This document shows, piece after piece, positions 25,381-34,131 of a DNA stretch of 64,000 bases. Numbering within the stretch: position 1 is the first letter of the stretch; every line of letters begins with the position of its first letter. Location of the stretch: the NCBI GenBank assembly GCA_025210525.1, contig JAOARP010000029.1, positions 44,739 through 108,738 of the forward strand, written 5' to 3'. The position numbers and the translations under genes were made by a program. The notes below the pieces were generated by a model, which was given only the letters and a program-made list of their open reading frames with translations, did no database searches and had not been told where the DNA came from. This DNA comes from Marinisporobacter sp. (GTDB lineage: Bacteria; Bacillota; Clostridia; Peptostreptococcales; Thermotaleaceae).

Positions 25381-26658
25381 ATGGTTCTTTTATTATTTGG
25401 AAGCTTATTCATATTACTTTTATTAAATATACCTATTGCAGTGTCATTAGGATTATCTTCCATTATTGCATTAACCTTTGGAGATATGCCAACTCCAGCT
25501 TTTGTTGTGGCACAAAGAATGTTCACATCTGTCGATTCATTTCCTTTCATGGCAATTCCTTTCTTTATGTTAGCTGGAGGACTAATGGAAAGTGGTGGAA
25601 TCTCTGGTCGTTTAATTAAGTTTGCCAAGGCCTGTGTAGGAAGTACTATAGGAGGTCTTGGGATTATTACAATTATTGCTTCTGCATTTTTTGGAGCAAT
25701 ATCTGGATCTAATCCTGCTACAGTTGCAGCTATTGGAGGAATTATGATTCCAGCAATGATAAAAGCAGGATATCCTAAAGATTTTGCTTCTGCCATTGCT
25801 GCTGCCGGTGGAACATTAGGAGTTATTATTCCTCCAAGTATTCCAATGATCACATATGGTGTTGTTGCAGGTGTATCTATCAGTACATTATTTACAGCAG
25901 GAATTGTTCCAGGAATTATTATTGGACTTAGCCTCATAGGGGTTATATACTATTATGCTAAAAAACTCGATCTCCCTAAGGGAGAACCAACAAGCTTAAA
26001 TAATTTAATTTCAGCATTTAGAGAAGCTATTTTAGCATTACTCATGCCAGTAATCATTTTAGGAGGCATCTATGGAGGTGTATTTACACCAACAGAAGCC
26101 GCTGCAGTGGCAGTTGTCTATGCCTTTGTTGTTAGTGTTTTTATCTATAAGGAACTACAGCTTAAAGATTTAGGTCCAGTAATTTTAAAGGGCGCTATAA
26201 GTACTTCTGTTGTACTATTTGTTATTGCTACTTCTGCATCATTCTCTTGGATTATTACAAGCGCACAAATACCAGCAAAAGTAACAACAGCTATGATGAG
26301 CGTATCATCAAATGCTATAGTAATCACTACATTGATTAACATAATGCTACTATTTTTAGGAAGTTTTCTTGAAACACAAGCCATTATTTTATTGGTTGCA
26401 CCTATTTTATTACCCCTTACTGCCTCATTAGGTATTCATCCTGTATTATTAGGAATCATTATTGTTGTCAATACTTCCGTTGGAATGATTACACCACCTA
26501 TGGCAGTTAATCTTTTCGTAGCATGTGGAATATCTGGTCTAAAGGTTGAGGAAATTAGTCGTAAAATCATATCTTTCTTGATTGTAGAAATAATTATTGT
26601 ATTATTGATTACAAACGTTCCACAAATATCATTATTTTTACCACAAATGTTACAATAA
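25381..26658 (+). CDS. dctM: TRAP transporter large membrane subunit DctM
   Basis: A 425-residue permease of the DctM family with about twelve membrane segments. FPFMAIPFFMLAGGLMESGGIS near residue 55, GAISGSNPATVAAIGGIMIP near 103 and TPTEAAAVAVVYA in the second half are characteristic. It is the last gene of the acid-sugar operon, 17 bases after dctQ, and is followed by a strong terminator. Confidence 0.94.
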   Translation: MVLLLFGSLFILLLLNIPIAVSLGLSSIIALTFGDMPTPAFVVAQRMFTSVDSFPFMAIPFFMLAGGLMESGGISGRLIKFAKACVGSTIGGLGIITIIASAFFGAISGSNPATVAAIGGIMIPAMIKAGYPKDFASAIAAAGGTLGVIIPPSIPMITYGVVAGVSISTLFTAGIVPGIIIGLSLIGVIYYYAKKLDLPKGEPTSLNNLISAFREAILALLMPVIILGGIYGGVFTPTEAAAVAVVYAFVVSVFIYKELQLKDLGPVILKGAISTSVVLFVIATSASFSWIITSAQIPAKVTTAMMSVSSNAIVITTLINIMLLFLGSFLETQAIILLVAPILLPLTASLGIHPVLLGIIIVVNTSVGMITPPMAVNLFVACGISGLKVEEISRKIISFLIVEIIIVLLITNVPQISLFLPQMLQ

Positions 26659-26675
26659 ATTTTTATCTATAAACT

Positions 26676-26713
26676 TTTATTTCAGGTGGATTCTTTAATC
26701 CACCTGAAATAAA
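26676..26713 (+). terminator. Terminator of the acid-sugar/TRAP operon
   Basis: A perfect 17-bp stem (TTTATTTCAGGTGGATT with its complement) and a 4-base loop follow dctM by 17 bases. Confidence 0.85.
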
Positions 26714-26897
26714 AACCTTATCTTCTAAGTCCCTATCAAATCTATCTGTCCATTCACCCTCTATTTTATTTAATTTAAAAAGCTATCATGTGTTTTTTTA
26801 TGTTTTATTAAGAGGCAAACGGTGTCTTTATCAATGCAAACGGTTTTTCAATTATTTTTGAGCGATTATGCCTTTTTACCCTTTGAATAACTGGTGC
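26714..26897 (+). other. Gap upstream of the tandem small peptides
   Basis: No gene is visible. The 9-base word GCAAACGGT occurs twice, near 26815 and 26838, just upstream of the peptide promoter. It could be an operator, though this is unproven. Confidence 0.35.
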
Positions 26898-26903
26898 TAT
26901 AAT
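26875..26903 (+). promoter_or_regulatory. Promoter of the tandem small-peptide genes
   Basis: TATAAT at 26898-26903 is preceded, 17 bases upstream, by TTTACC (4 of 6 matches to TTGACA). It lies 79 bases before the first small frame. Confidence 0.6.
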
Positions 26904-26981
26904 GTAATCAAAGTTAAGGAATTGAGCAAAAGCTTAATGATTAACTCGATAAAAAATATGAAATTAATGGAGGGATTTATT

Positions 26982-27083
26982 ATGTTTCAAACAGTATTTA
27001 TGTTTTTAGGATTAACTTTCTTAGCAGGAATTGCATTAATTGCTTCAATTGATGATGAAAAGACACACTTTAAAACAAGATAA
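26982..27083 (+). CDS. 33-residue membrane peptide, first of two tandem copies
   Basis: MFQTVFMFLGLTFLAGIALI is a hydrophobic segment, followed by an acidic-basic tail ASIDDEKTHFKTR. GGAGGG lies 7 bases before the ATG. The next gene, 200 bases downstream, encodes a near-identical peptide with the same ribosome site, so selection on the protein is likely. A single-span peptide with a cytoplasmic charged tail could be a regulator of a membrane complex or a type I toxin. I do not recognise the family. Confidence 0.7.
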   Translation: MFQTVFMFLGLTFLAGIALIASIDDEKTHFKTR

Positions 27084-27181
27084 TCAAGTACAAAAATGTA
27101 TTCATCAAAATTAAGCTAGTGACCATACAAGTGTTTAATCAACCAAATCAATAACTATATATATTAACGGAGGGATTTATT

Positions 27182-27283
27182 ATGTTTCAAACAGTATTTA
27201 TGTTTTTAGGACTAACTTTTTTATCAGGGATTGCATTAATTGCTTTAATTGATGATGAGAAAAGAAAGAATCTTTTAAGCTAA
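27182..27283 (+). CDS. 33-residue membrane peptide, second tandem copy
   Basis: It is nearly identical to the upstream peptide through residue 27 (FLSGIALIALIDDEK versus FLAGIALIASIDDEK) and then diverges (RKNLLS). The leader from GGAGGGATTTATT through the first 16 codons is almost unchanged at the base level. The following 99-base spacer type is not conserved between the copies. It ends in a strong terminator. Function is unknown. Confidence 0.7.
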   Translation: MFQTVFMFLGLTFLSGIALIALIDDEKRKNLLS

Positions 27284-27311
27284 CACAATTAGCCTAAAAG
27301 ATTCTTTTTAT
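27265..27311 (+). terminator. Terminator after the tandem small-peptide genes
   Basis: AAAGAATCTTTT pairs with AAAAGATTCTTT and is followed by UUAUUU. The 5' arm lies in the last codons of the second peptide. Confidence 0.75.
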
Positions 27312-27351
27312 TTCTGTTTGAAAAAACTTACCTTTTTTTATAGTTCATCTT

Positions 27352-29142
27352 CTATATTTTAAATTTTACAACTCCATCTTTTAATATCTTAGCCGAATCT
27401 TTTAATTCATTTGCCATTACAGATACTTTATTAATGCTCATTACTTGTTGCTGCGCACTAGCGCTTACCTCTTCAGTAGAAGCTGCTGATTCTTGCGTAA
27501 TCTCTGATATAGTTTCTATGGATTGTACCATTTTTGCTTTTTCCTCATTCATCTTCTGTATACTAGTAGATAGACTACTAACTTTCTCAGTAGTTTGCTG
27601 GACTGCATCATTGATTAAAGAAAAAGCTTCGTAAGCATTATCTGAAACCTGTGTTGTTTCATTCATAATAATTTGTGCTTTTTTTACATTTTCTTTTGTA
27701 ATCTCTACTCCTAATTGCATTTTTTCTATGATTTCTCTTACATCATTGGTGGATGCATCTGTTTGTTCTGCAAGTTTTCTGATTTCATCAGCAACTACAG
27801 CAAATCCTTTTCCAGCTTCGCCTGCTCTTGCTGCCTCTATGCTTGCATTTAATGCTAATAAATTTGTTTTGTTAGCTATCCCTGTTATTGCATTAATAAT
27901 TTCGTCAATTAGTAGGGATTGCTCTGATAAACTAGAAACGTTATTGACTATATCTTGGGTAATTTGTACATTATCTTTGAATTTAAACTTCAAATCTTCA
28001 ATAACATCAATCCCATTTTTACTTGCTGCTCCTGCATGATCAATATATTCTTTTACAAGATTGGAATTTTCTTCTGTACTATTCATCTCATGATCTAAAG
28101 TTAATAATTTGGAAACCGCTTCTTTAGATTCTAATGCTTGACTGGATGATCCTTTTGCTAATTCTTCTACTGATGTAGCAACAAAATCTATTGCTTTTAA
28201 ATTTTCACTGACCACAATAGATAATTCTTCTGCATAAGATTGATTCTTTTCTGCTTCATTAGAAATTTCTTCAATAAATTCTTTAAAGGTATTTTTCATA
28301 ATGTAAATATCTCTGCTTATATTTCCTAACTCATCAGAAGTAATCCTTGCAATATCTATATTTAAATCTTTTTCTGCAATGCTATTGATAACCACTTCAA
28401 TTTGATGTATATTCTTTTTTATATTTGTTATAAATATATAGGCATATACCACAATTACATATGCTAATAAGAAAAATGTACTCCCAAAATAAATCACGTA
28501 TTTATTTTCATCTAAAAGTCCTATATTCAGACTATATCCTATATAGGTATAACAAAATGTTGCTAATGCTAACATAGATAATATGACAAATAATATTTTT
28601 TTATCTAGTCCAAATTGAATATATTTTGATTCCTGTATCTCAATATTATAAAGCTTTTTTTCTAAAAATATATCATATAACAGCTTCTCTGAATTAAGAT
28701 AATTACACATAAATCCTATAATAGCTAAACACAAACCTATTATAAAAGAAATAAAATATTGTTTGATAGAAATATCAACAAATAGATTGCTACAAAGAAA
28801 AATACTAGGTACTCCTAGTAACCACCTAAAAAACATAACCGTTCCTTCTCTTAAAGGAAATCTCAATAAAGCTTCTTTTACTTGACAAAGGATATCATAC
28901 TTATGTTCTATCTCTTCATAAATTATTTTTAAATAGTCATATAAGAATTTTTTTCTGAGGATTAATCCTACAGCAACGTTTACCGCAATAGCAATCATTA
29001 ATCCTAAAAATCCTTTTAAAAACCTTTCTCCAAAAAAATCTCCAATCAAAAAAGTTCCAATAATGGCTATGGGTATAATGACTGCATAAGTAACTAATTC
29101 TAATACTAATGTTAGTTTCCAATATAACTGTTTCGCTCTCAT
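27352..29142 (-). CDS. Methyl-accepting chemotaxis protein with membrane-embedded N-terminus
   Basis: A 596-residue chemoreceptor. The first 245 residues hold about six hydrophobic segments instead of a large periplasmic domain, so it may sense within or near the membrane. A HAMP-like linker follows, then the signalling hairpin with [21 protein letters not shown] and [17 protein letters not shown] near residue 430. No chemotaxis or flagellar genes are adjacent. Start is ATG with GGAGGAG upstream. Confidence 0.92.
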   Translation of the reverse strand: MRAKQLYWKLTLVLELVTYAVIIPIAIIGTFLIGDFFGERFLKGFLGLMIAIAVNVAVGLILRKKFLYDYLKIIYEEIEHKYDILCQVKEALLRFPLREGTVMFFRWLLGVPSIFLCSNLFVDISIKQYFISFIIGLCLAIIGFMCNYLNSEKLLYDIFLEKKLYNIEIQESKYIQFGLDKKILFVILSMLALATFCYTYIGYSLNIGLLDENKYVIYFGSTFFLLAYVIVVYAYIFITNIKKNIHQIEVVINSIAEKDLNIDIARITSDELGNISRDIYIMKNTFKEFIEEISNEAEKNQSYAEELSIVVSENLKAIDFVATSVEELAKGSSSQALESKEAVSKLLTLDHEMNSTEENSNLVKEYIDHAGAASKNGIDVIEDLKFKFKDNVQITQDIVNNVSSLSEQSLLIDEIINAITGIANKTNLLALNASIEAARAGEAGKGFAVVADEIRKLAEQTDASTNDVREIIEKMQLGVEITKENVKKAQIIMNETTQVSDNAYEAFSLINDAVQQTTEKVSSLSTSIQKMNEEKAKMVQSIETISEITQESAASTEEVSASAQQQVMSINKVSVMANELKDSAKILKDGVVKFKI

Positions 29143-29227
29143 ATACTCCTCCTTTGCTTAGTCTTTGTTTTAATACAATCTACATTTACTTTAATTTAAA
29201 CCTATAAATATTTTTATTTTATTATAA

Positions 29228-29282
29228 GTTTTGCCAAAACTACACCCTATCCCCATTTAAGTTCGTGTAATTTTGGCAAACT
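29228..29282. repeat. Long inverted repeat in the gap between the chemoreceptor and hydrolase genes
   Basis: GTTTTGCCAAAACTACAC (29228-29245) is nearly complementary to GTGTAATTTTGGCAAAC (29265-29281), one mismatch. There is no U run, so it is not a normal terminator. It might be a mobile-element end or a transcript-stabilising hairpin for the hydrolase gene. Confidence 0.55.
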
Positions 29283-29359
29283 CATGTTTAAATTTCATTA
29301 TTTTATAAAGCTGTATTTATTTCTAAATCCCAATCCCCCGATTGAATCCCTTTTATTTA

Positions 29360-30175
29360 TTAATGATTTATAAACTCTATAAAATCTTTATTAAATTTTT
29401 CTGCATCTTCCATGAACAAAATATGTCCACAGCTTGGATAATTAATCACTTTTCCCTCTTTAATTTCTCTTCCCATATATTCAACTGTTTCTAACGTACA
29501 AAACGCACTTTCTTCCCCTCTAGTAATTAAGCACGGTACTGTAATTTTAGATAACTCTGGTCTATAATCTTGATTAGACATAGATACCCAACAATCTACC
29601 ACTACGTGAGGAGTATTCTTCCTTACTTGCTCAAATACCCAATCCATATCTTCTTTTATTTTACAACCTGAAGTTGCGAATAATGATGGTACAAAGCTTT
29701 TAATTAATGTAGGCCAATCTCCAGCTGCACTTGCAATATGATTTAAATTATCTTGATGATTAAATTCCCCGAATAATCCCATTTTCCACTCTGAATCTGC
29801 AATTACTTTTGGTGTCATGTCAATGAAACAAATCTTTTTCAAGTTCTCACAACCAAATTGTCTTACATATTCTAAGATAATCGTTGTCCCCATAGACCAT
29901 CCTGCAACAACTACATCTTTTAATGCTAGATGATCTATCAAATTTTTTAAATCCTTTGCTAGTCTCATCATAGTCAGTCCGTTTTCTGGACGTTCTGAAA
30001 TACCATGTCCCCTTAAATCATAAGTTACCACCTTATACCTTTTAGATAATTGTTCTACTTGTTTCTTAAAAAATCCATGATTGCAAGTCCAACCATGGGT
30101 AAAAATAATTGGTTGCCCTTCCCCTTCTACCTCATAGTAGATTTTCATATTATCATCTGTTAAAAAATAAGCCAT
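29360..30175 (-). CDS. Alpha/beta hydrolase
   Basis: A 271-residue serine hydrolase. The oxyanion segment FTHGWTCNHGFFKKQV is near residue 25, the nucleophile elbow GWSMGTT near 93, an Asp in the C-terminal third and the final His in SCGHILFMEDAEKF near 250 complete the triad. It is close to the haloperoxidase/esterase branch of the fold; the substrate cannot be told. The ATG follows AAAGGAGG. It appears monocistronic. Confidence 0.9.
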   Translation of the reverse strand: MAYFLTDDNMKIYYEVEGEGQPIIFTHGWTCNHGFFKKQVEQLSKRYKVVTYDLRGHGISERPENGLTMMRLAKDLKNLIDHLALKDVVVAGWSMGTTIILEYVRQFGCENLKKICFIDMTPKVIADSEWKMGLFGEFNHQDNLNHIASAAGDWPTLIKSFVPSLFATSGCKIKEDMDWVFEQVRKNTPHVVVDCWVSMSNQDYRPELSKITVPCLITRGEESAFCTLETVEYMGREIKEGKVINYPSCGHILFMEDAEKFNKDFIEFINH

Positions 30176-30579
30176 CTGACCATTCCTCCTTTAAGTTAAT
30201 CGTATGGATAATGTCATCACTTTTTTATTATATATCCATATTTTCCTTATATTACTATTTTCATATAAAATCCAACAAAAATCAACATCATATTTTTGTT
30301 TTTTGTATATTTTTTAAAACTTTCAAAATAAATCTTATTTTTATAAAATTCGACAAAAACAAGAAAAATAAAAATACTCTTTCAATAAAATTTTCCCTCG
30401 TAATCATAAAATTACTAAAAGAGTATTTGGATTTTTTTTAAATTATTTAGTCCTTGAATAACATTTATGGGACTAATTTACAACATATATATCTCTATTA
30501 TGATAAAAACTAATCTTGTATAACATTATTTAATCTATATAATACTATTAATCCAATTGAAAGATAGGTGATATTTTAA
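30176..30579. other. AT-rich divergent intergenic region with an orphan hairpin
   Basis: No gene is seen. AAATACTCTTT (30372-30382) pairs with AAAGAGTATTT (30418-30428) around a 35-base loop, and both outer flanks are T-rich. It could be a terminator or part of a small RNA. The rest is plain AT-rich promoter sequence. Confidence 0.4.
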
Positions 30580-31203
30580 ATGAAAAAGTTTTTGACTATT
30601 TGTGTGATATTACTTTTTATAGTAACAATCGTTCCAACATCTGCTGAAGCTGCAACAAACACTTATACAGTACAGTCTGGAGATAGTCTGTGGAAAATTG
30701 CTGTAAAATATGAAGTGGGTTTAAGTGAAATTATTTCTAATAACCCTCAAATCAAAAATCCAGCGCTCATTTATCCAGGCCAAAAGATCAATATTCCTAC
30801 TATCCAAGATGTTAAAGCATTAGAAAATGAAGTCATAAAACTTGTGAATATAGAAAGGTCAAAAAAAGGTCTACCAGCTCTTAAATCTAATTGGCAGCTT
30901 TCTAGATGTGCAAGATATAAATCTCAAGATATGATCAACAAAAACTATTTTTCTCATCAATCTCCAACTTATGGTTCTCCTTTTAAAATGATGGAATCTT
31001 TCGGATTAAAGTTTTCATCTGCTGGAGAAAATATTGCAAAAGGACAAAGAACTCCACAAGAAGTAATGAATTCCTGGATGAACTCATCAGGACATAGAAG
31101 CAATATTCTAAGCAGCTCATTTAGTGAAATCGGCGTTGGTCTTGCAAAAGATCAATACGGTCGATGCTATTGGACACAAATGTTTATGAGACCTGCAAAG
31201 TGA
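30580..31203 (+). CDS. Secreted LysM-CAP (SCP/PR1) domain protein
   Basis: A 207-residue exported protein. The signal peptide (about 1-25, ending SAEA) is followed by one LysM peptidoglycan-binding repeat (TYTVQSGDSLWKIAVKYEVG, about 28-72) and a C-terminal CAP domain (about 85-205) with NYFSHQSPTYGSPF, AGENIAKGQRTPQEVM and SGHRSNILSSSFSEIGVG. Such YkwD-like proteins are common in spore-forming Firmicutes and are probably wall- or spore-associated. A near-identical but internally deleted copy lies at 38726-38859. Confidence 0.92.
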   Translation: MKKFLTICVILLFIVTIVPTSAEAATNTYTVQSGDSLWKIAVKYEVGLSEIISNNPQIKNPALIYPGQKINIPTIQDVKALENEVIKLVNIERSKKGLPALKSNWQLSRCARYKSQDMINKNYFSHQSPTYGSPFKMMESFGLKFSSAGENIAKGQRTPQEVMNSWMNSSGHRSNILSSSFSEIGVGLAKDQYGRCYWTQMFMRPAK

Positions 31204-31212
31204 CATAATAAC

Positions 31213-31250
31213 AAAAGTCTACCTCTAGAAAATCAAAGGTAGACTTTTTT
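31213..31250. terminator. Terminator after the LysM-CAP gene, also usable by the gltS-like gene
   Basis: AAAAGTCTACCT/AGGTAGACTTTT hairpin with T-run. A nearly identical hairpin with the same loop and 3' flank occurs at 41991-42028. Confidence 0.8.
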
Positions 31251-31303
31251 GAAATTACTATATTCATTTTTTTATGTCCCTAATATATTCTTAATATGTA
31301 TTT

Positions 31304-32698
31304 TTATTTACTAGCATAAGCTATACCTGGCTGCTTTGAATCAGATTCCTGCCAAAATCCAAGAACTTTTGCTAAAATCAAAAGACCTACCATTACTCCT
31401 AAGAAAATTAAACCTGTTTTTAATGCTCCATATTTAGCTGCTAATATAGGAAGCATTGAGGTTATTAATCCTCCACCAGCAAAAGGACTAAAAAAGGGTG
31501 CTCTTAATGCAAATGCTTTTCCTGCTTCTGTTTCCATTTCAGGATCAACAGTTCTTAAAAGCATTAACCCAACAGCTGAAACACCTGTAAGAGCTCCAAA
31601 GTTAACGATTGCATGCTCAAACCAATCATCCTTAAACATACGTGGTCCTACCCAGAAGAAATATGTAATTGTCATCACAGCTGTAGATAACATAAGAATT
31701 AGTAGGGGCGCTGCATATGCAACAACAACAGGAACCTTTATAGCTGCAATGGCACCTATAATTAAAAATTCTAAAGCAAGACCTTGGATTTGATGCAATG
31801 TTCCAACATCTATCGCATCTGCAAATTCTGTTTTTGATATGATCACTTGTACAATTAGTCCACCAATCATAGCCATTGGGAACAGTGGCATTCCAATATT
31901 TAATCCTGCAGCAATTTGTTTTTGTAGTATCCATCCAATAAAAATAGCAATTGCAATTAAAGAGCCATGAAATGCAAAAGATTCAACAATATCTTTATTG
32001 ATCGTAGTCATAGCCGCTGGCTTTAGCTTTGATTGTGGGATAATATCATAGCTTTGATCACTGCTCATATTATTTGATACTTTAAGAACAGATGTATAAC
32101 CTTTTCTAACACCATAGTTTATAATAATCATTCCTATTATAATTCCCATAAATAAACCTACAGTAGCTGAAGTAAGTCCTAATGGTCCTCCATCTTCCCA
32201 ATTGAGCTGCTTAAATACATCTATCATACCACCTGCAGTTCCATGACCACCACACCATCCTATTTCTACAATAGAACCTATCATATCATTAACATTCCAT
32301 AGTGGTTTTAAAATCAACGCAGTAATAATAAAGGGTATTCCGATTTGAAGAAAGTCACCTATATATCCAAATAATAATTGTGGTCCAATCAAATTTCCTA
32401 CTTTTTTAGGATTAGGAATAGATAGTCCAATCAACATAGGTGCAAATACTATAGTTATTAATCTCCCAGGAAGAGCTCCCCAGCTTTGAGTCATTTCAAC
32501 GGGTATAATGCCTAACCCATATTGCCCTAATATAAGTCCCATAATCCCCGCTATCAATGAAGCTGGAATAAATAATTTTTTGAATATCTTTACTTTTACT
32601 CTTAAAATCGTAGCTACAAATAACAATATTCCCATCACTGCACAATAAAATAAAAGTGTATTTAAACTACCAGACGCTATTTTTTCTGTAGGAAACAT
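31304..32698 (-). CDS. GltS-family sodium:glutamate symporter-like carrier
   Basis: A 464-residue membrane protein with about eleven to twelve hydrophobic segments. Features such as GWCGGHGTAGGM near residue 146 and GALTGVSAVGLMLLRTVDPE near 368 match the GltS family, though it is longer than E. coli GltS (about 400). It lies 39 bases after an opine-dehydrogenase-family gene in the same sigma-54-driven transcript. It may import glutamate, or the amino-acid conjugate that the dehydrogenase makes or splits. The substrate is inferred from context only. Confidence 0.85.
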   Translation of the reverse strand: MFPTEKIASGSLNTLLFYCAVMGILLFVATILRVKVKIFKKLFIPASLIAGIMGLILGQYGLGIIPVEMTQSWGALPGRLITIVFAPMLIGLSIPNPKKVGNLIGPQLLFGYIGDFLQIGIPFIITALILKPLWNVNDMIGSIVEIGWCGGHGTAGGMIDVFKQLNWEDGGPLGLTSATVGLFMGIIIGMIIINYGVRKGYTSVLKVSNNMSSDQSYDIIPQSKLKPAAMTTINKDIVESFAFHGSLIAIAIFIGWILQKQIAAGLNIGMPLFPMAMIGGLIVQVIISKTEFADAIDVGTLHQIQGLALEFLIIGAIAAIKVPVVVAYAAPLLILMLSTAVMTITYFFWVGPRMFKDDWFEHAIVNFGALTGVSAVGLMLLRTVDPEMETEAGKAFALRAPFFSPFAGGGLITSMLPILAAKYGALKTGLIFLGVMVGLLILAKVLGFWQESDSKQPGIAYASK

Positions 32699-32737
32699 AC
32701 ATTTTCTCCTTTCAAGGTTTATTTATGATTTTCAAAC

Positions 32738-33817
32738 TTAAATTATTAAGGTTTTTGCTTCATTTACAAAATCTTCTTTTGATATTCCCATATCTTCTAA
32801 AGTTCTACCCGTTTTTATATAATCTTTACCATGTATAAAATTTGCTAATTTAATAACCATATCTATAGTAGGTGTCTTAACTTCAACAAGTTTTCCAAAT
32901 TCTGCAATAGGCACCAAGCTCATTGGTACATCTTCAGATATATATCTTGTGTTTATATTGCTTGGCGCTTTAATACCACTATATGCTTTATTTTTTTGAA
33001 TGCATTCATATATACCATTTCCCTCTACACCATAGGCATACTTTAACCACTCTACTGTAGATTTAGTTTTTACTCCTAATGCCTTTGCAACATTTATTCT
33101 TTCTTCATCTATTTTTTCTAGTATCTTCCCTAATGTAGGTGTGATCCCTTCATGATAATATTCAAAATCTCCTTTAGTAGATTCAATTCTTGTAGCATTA
33201 AAAATACATGGAGTTGGATGAAATATAGCACCAATATTCAACAAACTCGTTTCTAAAATATTTTTCGAAGGCTGAAATTGTGGAAATACTTTTTGAACTT
33301 TCTCTTTTGCAATATTAATAGCTTCTGCTGGTAATACAGCAAAAGAAACGTTTTCCTTAATTCCAAAAATAGTTGCTTCAGCGGGTGCTACTTTCCTGCT
33401 AGCATATATTAATGTCTGTGCCTCTCCTATAACAACAGATTTTAAATTGTTATTTTTTTCTTTCACAATTTTTCTAAATTGTAATGCACCACCTGTTCTT
33501 CCAGGATTCAAAATAACTACCTGCCCTTTTTCTAAGTATGGTGCCATCTCATTTGCAATGTCTTTATGGGCGAATGCTGGAGTTACTACCATAATCAATT
33601 CAGCATCTTTAATAACTTTTGCAATATCTGTACTTGCCAACTTTAATTTTGCAAATCCTTCTACACATCCATCTTTGAGAAGTATTCCCCCTTTATCATT
33701 GATTTCATCAACTTCATTATCAAATTTGCTATAAATGGATACTTCATTTCCCATTAACACCATATGTGCAGCCATAGATATACCACCATTCCCGGCTCCG
33801 ACAACTGCTATTTTCAT
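32738..33817 (-). CDS. Octopine/opine dehydrogenase-family protein, copy 1
   Basis: A 359-residue NAD(P)-dependent oxidoreductase. The Rossmann motif AVVGAGNGGISMAAHM opens the protein, and the C-terminal octopine dehydrogenase domain includes FHPTPCIFNATRIES near 210 and YYHEGITPTLGKILEKIDEER near 232. Family members reductively join a keto acid to an amino acid or split such opines. It is the first gene of an operon with a GltS-like carrier, behind a sigma-54 promoter. A paralogue lies at 38921-40009. No nicotianamine synthase-like gene is near, so metallophore synthesis is not indicated. Confidence 0.88.
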   Translation of the reverse strand: MKIAVVGAGNGGISMAAHMVLMGNEVSIYSKFDNEVDEINDKGGILLKDGCVEGFAKLKLASTDIAKVIKDAELIMVVTPAFAHKDIANEMAPYLEKGQVVILNPGRTGGALQFRKIVKEKNNNLKSVVIGEAQTLIYASRKVAPAEATIFGIKENVSFAVLPAEAINIAKEKVQKVFPQFQPSKNILETSLLNIGAIFHPTPCIFNATRIESTKGDFEYYHEGITPTLGKILEKIDEERINVAKALGVKTKSTVEWLKYAYGVEGNGIYECIQKNKAYSGIKAPSNINTRYISEDVPMSLVPIAEFGKLVEVKTPTIDMVIKLANFIHGKDYIKTGRTLEDMGISKEDFVNEAKTLII

Positions 33818-33862
33818 TAAAAATCACTCCTTATTAAAATTATTTTCTTTAACCTATTTATT

Positions 33863-33878
33863 AGCAATTCTCATGCCA
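33863..33878 (-). promoter_or_regulatory. Sigma-54 promoter of the opine dehydrogenase-gltS operon
   Basis: The minus strand reads TGGCATGAGAATTGCT, which fits TGGCAC-N5-TTGCW with correct GG/GC spacing, 46 bases before the start codon. An NtrC-type regulator is encoded 1.3 kb away. Confidence 0.85.
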
Positions 33879-33902
33879 AAGGAAAACATTTTCTTTTCAT
33901 TG

Positions 33903-33985
33903 AAAAATGCACATTTCCGCATTTAAATTATGCGTAATGTGCATTTTTTTCAATTTACAAAAAATTAAGTCTGCATTTTTTGCAG
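33903..33985. promoter_or_regulatory. Candidate upstream activator (enhancer) sites
   Basis: AAAAATGCACATT (33903-33915) and AATGTGCATTTTT (33936-33948) form an inverted repeat, with inner CGCAT/ATGCG also paired. A second palindrome CTGCATTTTTTGCAG lies at 33971-33985. They sit 25-110 bases upstream of the sigma-54 promoter, where an NtrC-type activator would bind. Confidence 0.55.
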
Positions 33986-34045
33986 TTTATTCTTTTTTAC
34001 CATTAACCTTCTGCAAATATTTCACAGCAAAGTTTCACTAAAAAT

Positions 34046-34085
34046 AAAAAAGAATATACACTCCATAAGGTATATTCTTTTTTTT
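34046..34085. terminator. Terminator after the TAXI binding protein gene
   Basis: AAAAAAGAATATAC pairs with GTATATTCTTTTTT. It serves the minus-strand sensor-regulator-TAXI operon and has T-runs on both strands. Confidence 0.82.
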
Positions 34086-34131
34086 AATCTATTCGCTCAA
34101 TATAAAATTATTAAGCCCCATGGAGGCTTTT

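Noticed and set aside
30109..30441. 110-codon plus-strand frame upstream of the LysM-CAP gene
   Set aside because: It starts inside the hydrolase gene on the other strand, has no ribosome site, and its product is Lys/Asn/Phe-rich as expected from random AT-rich DNA.
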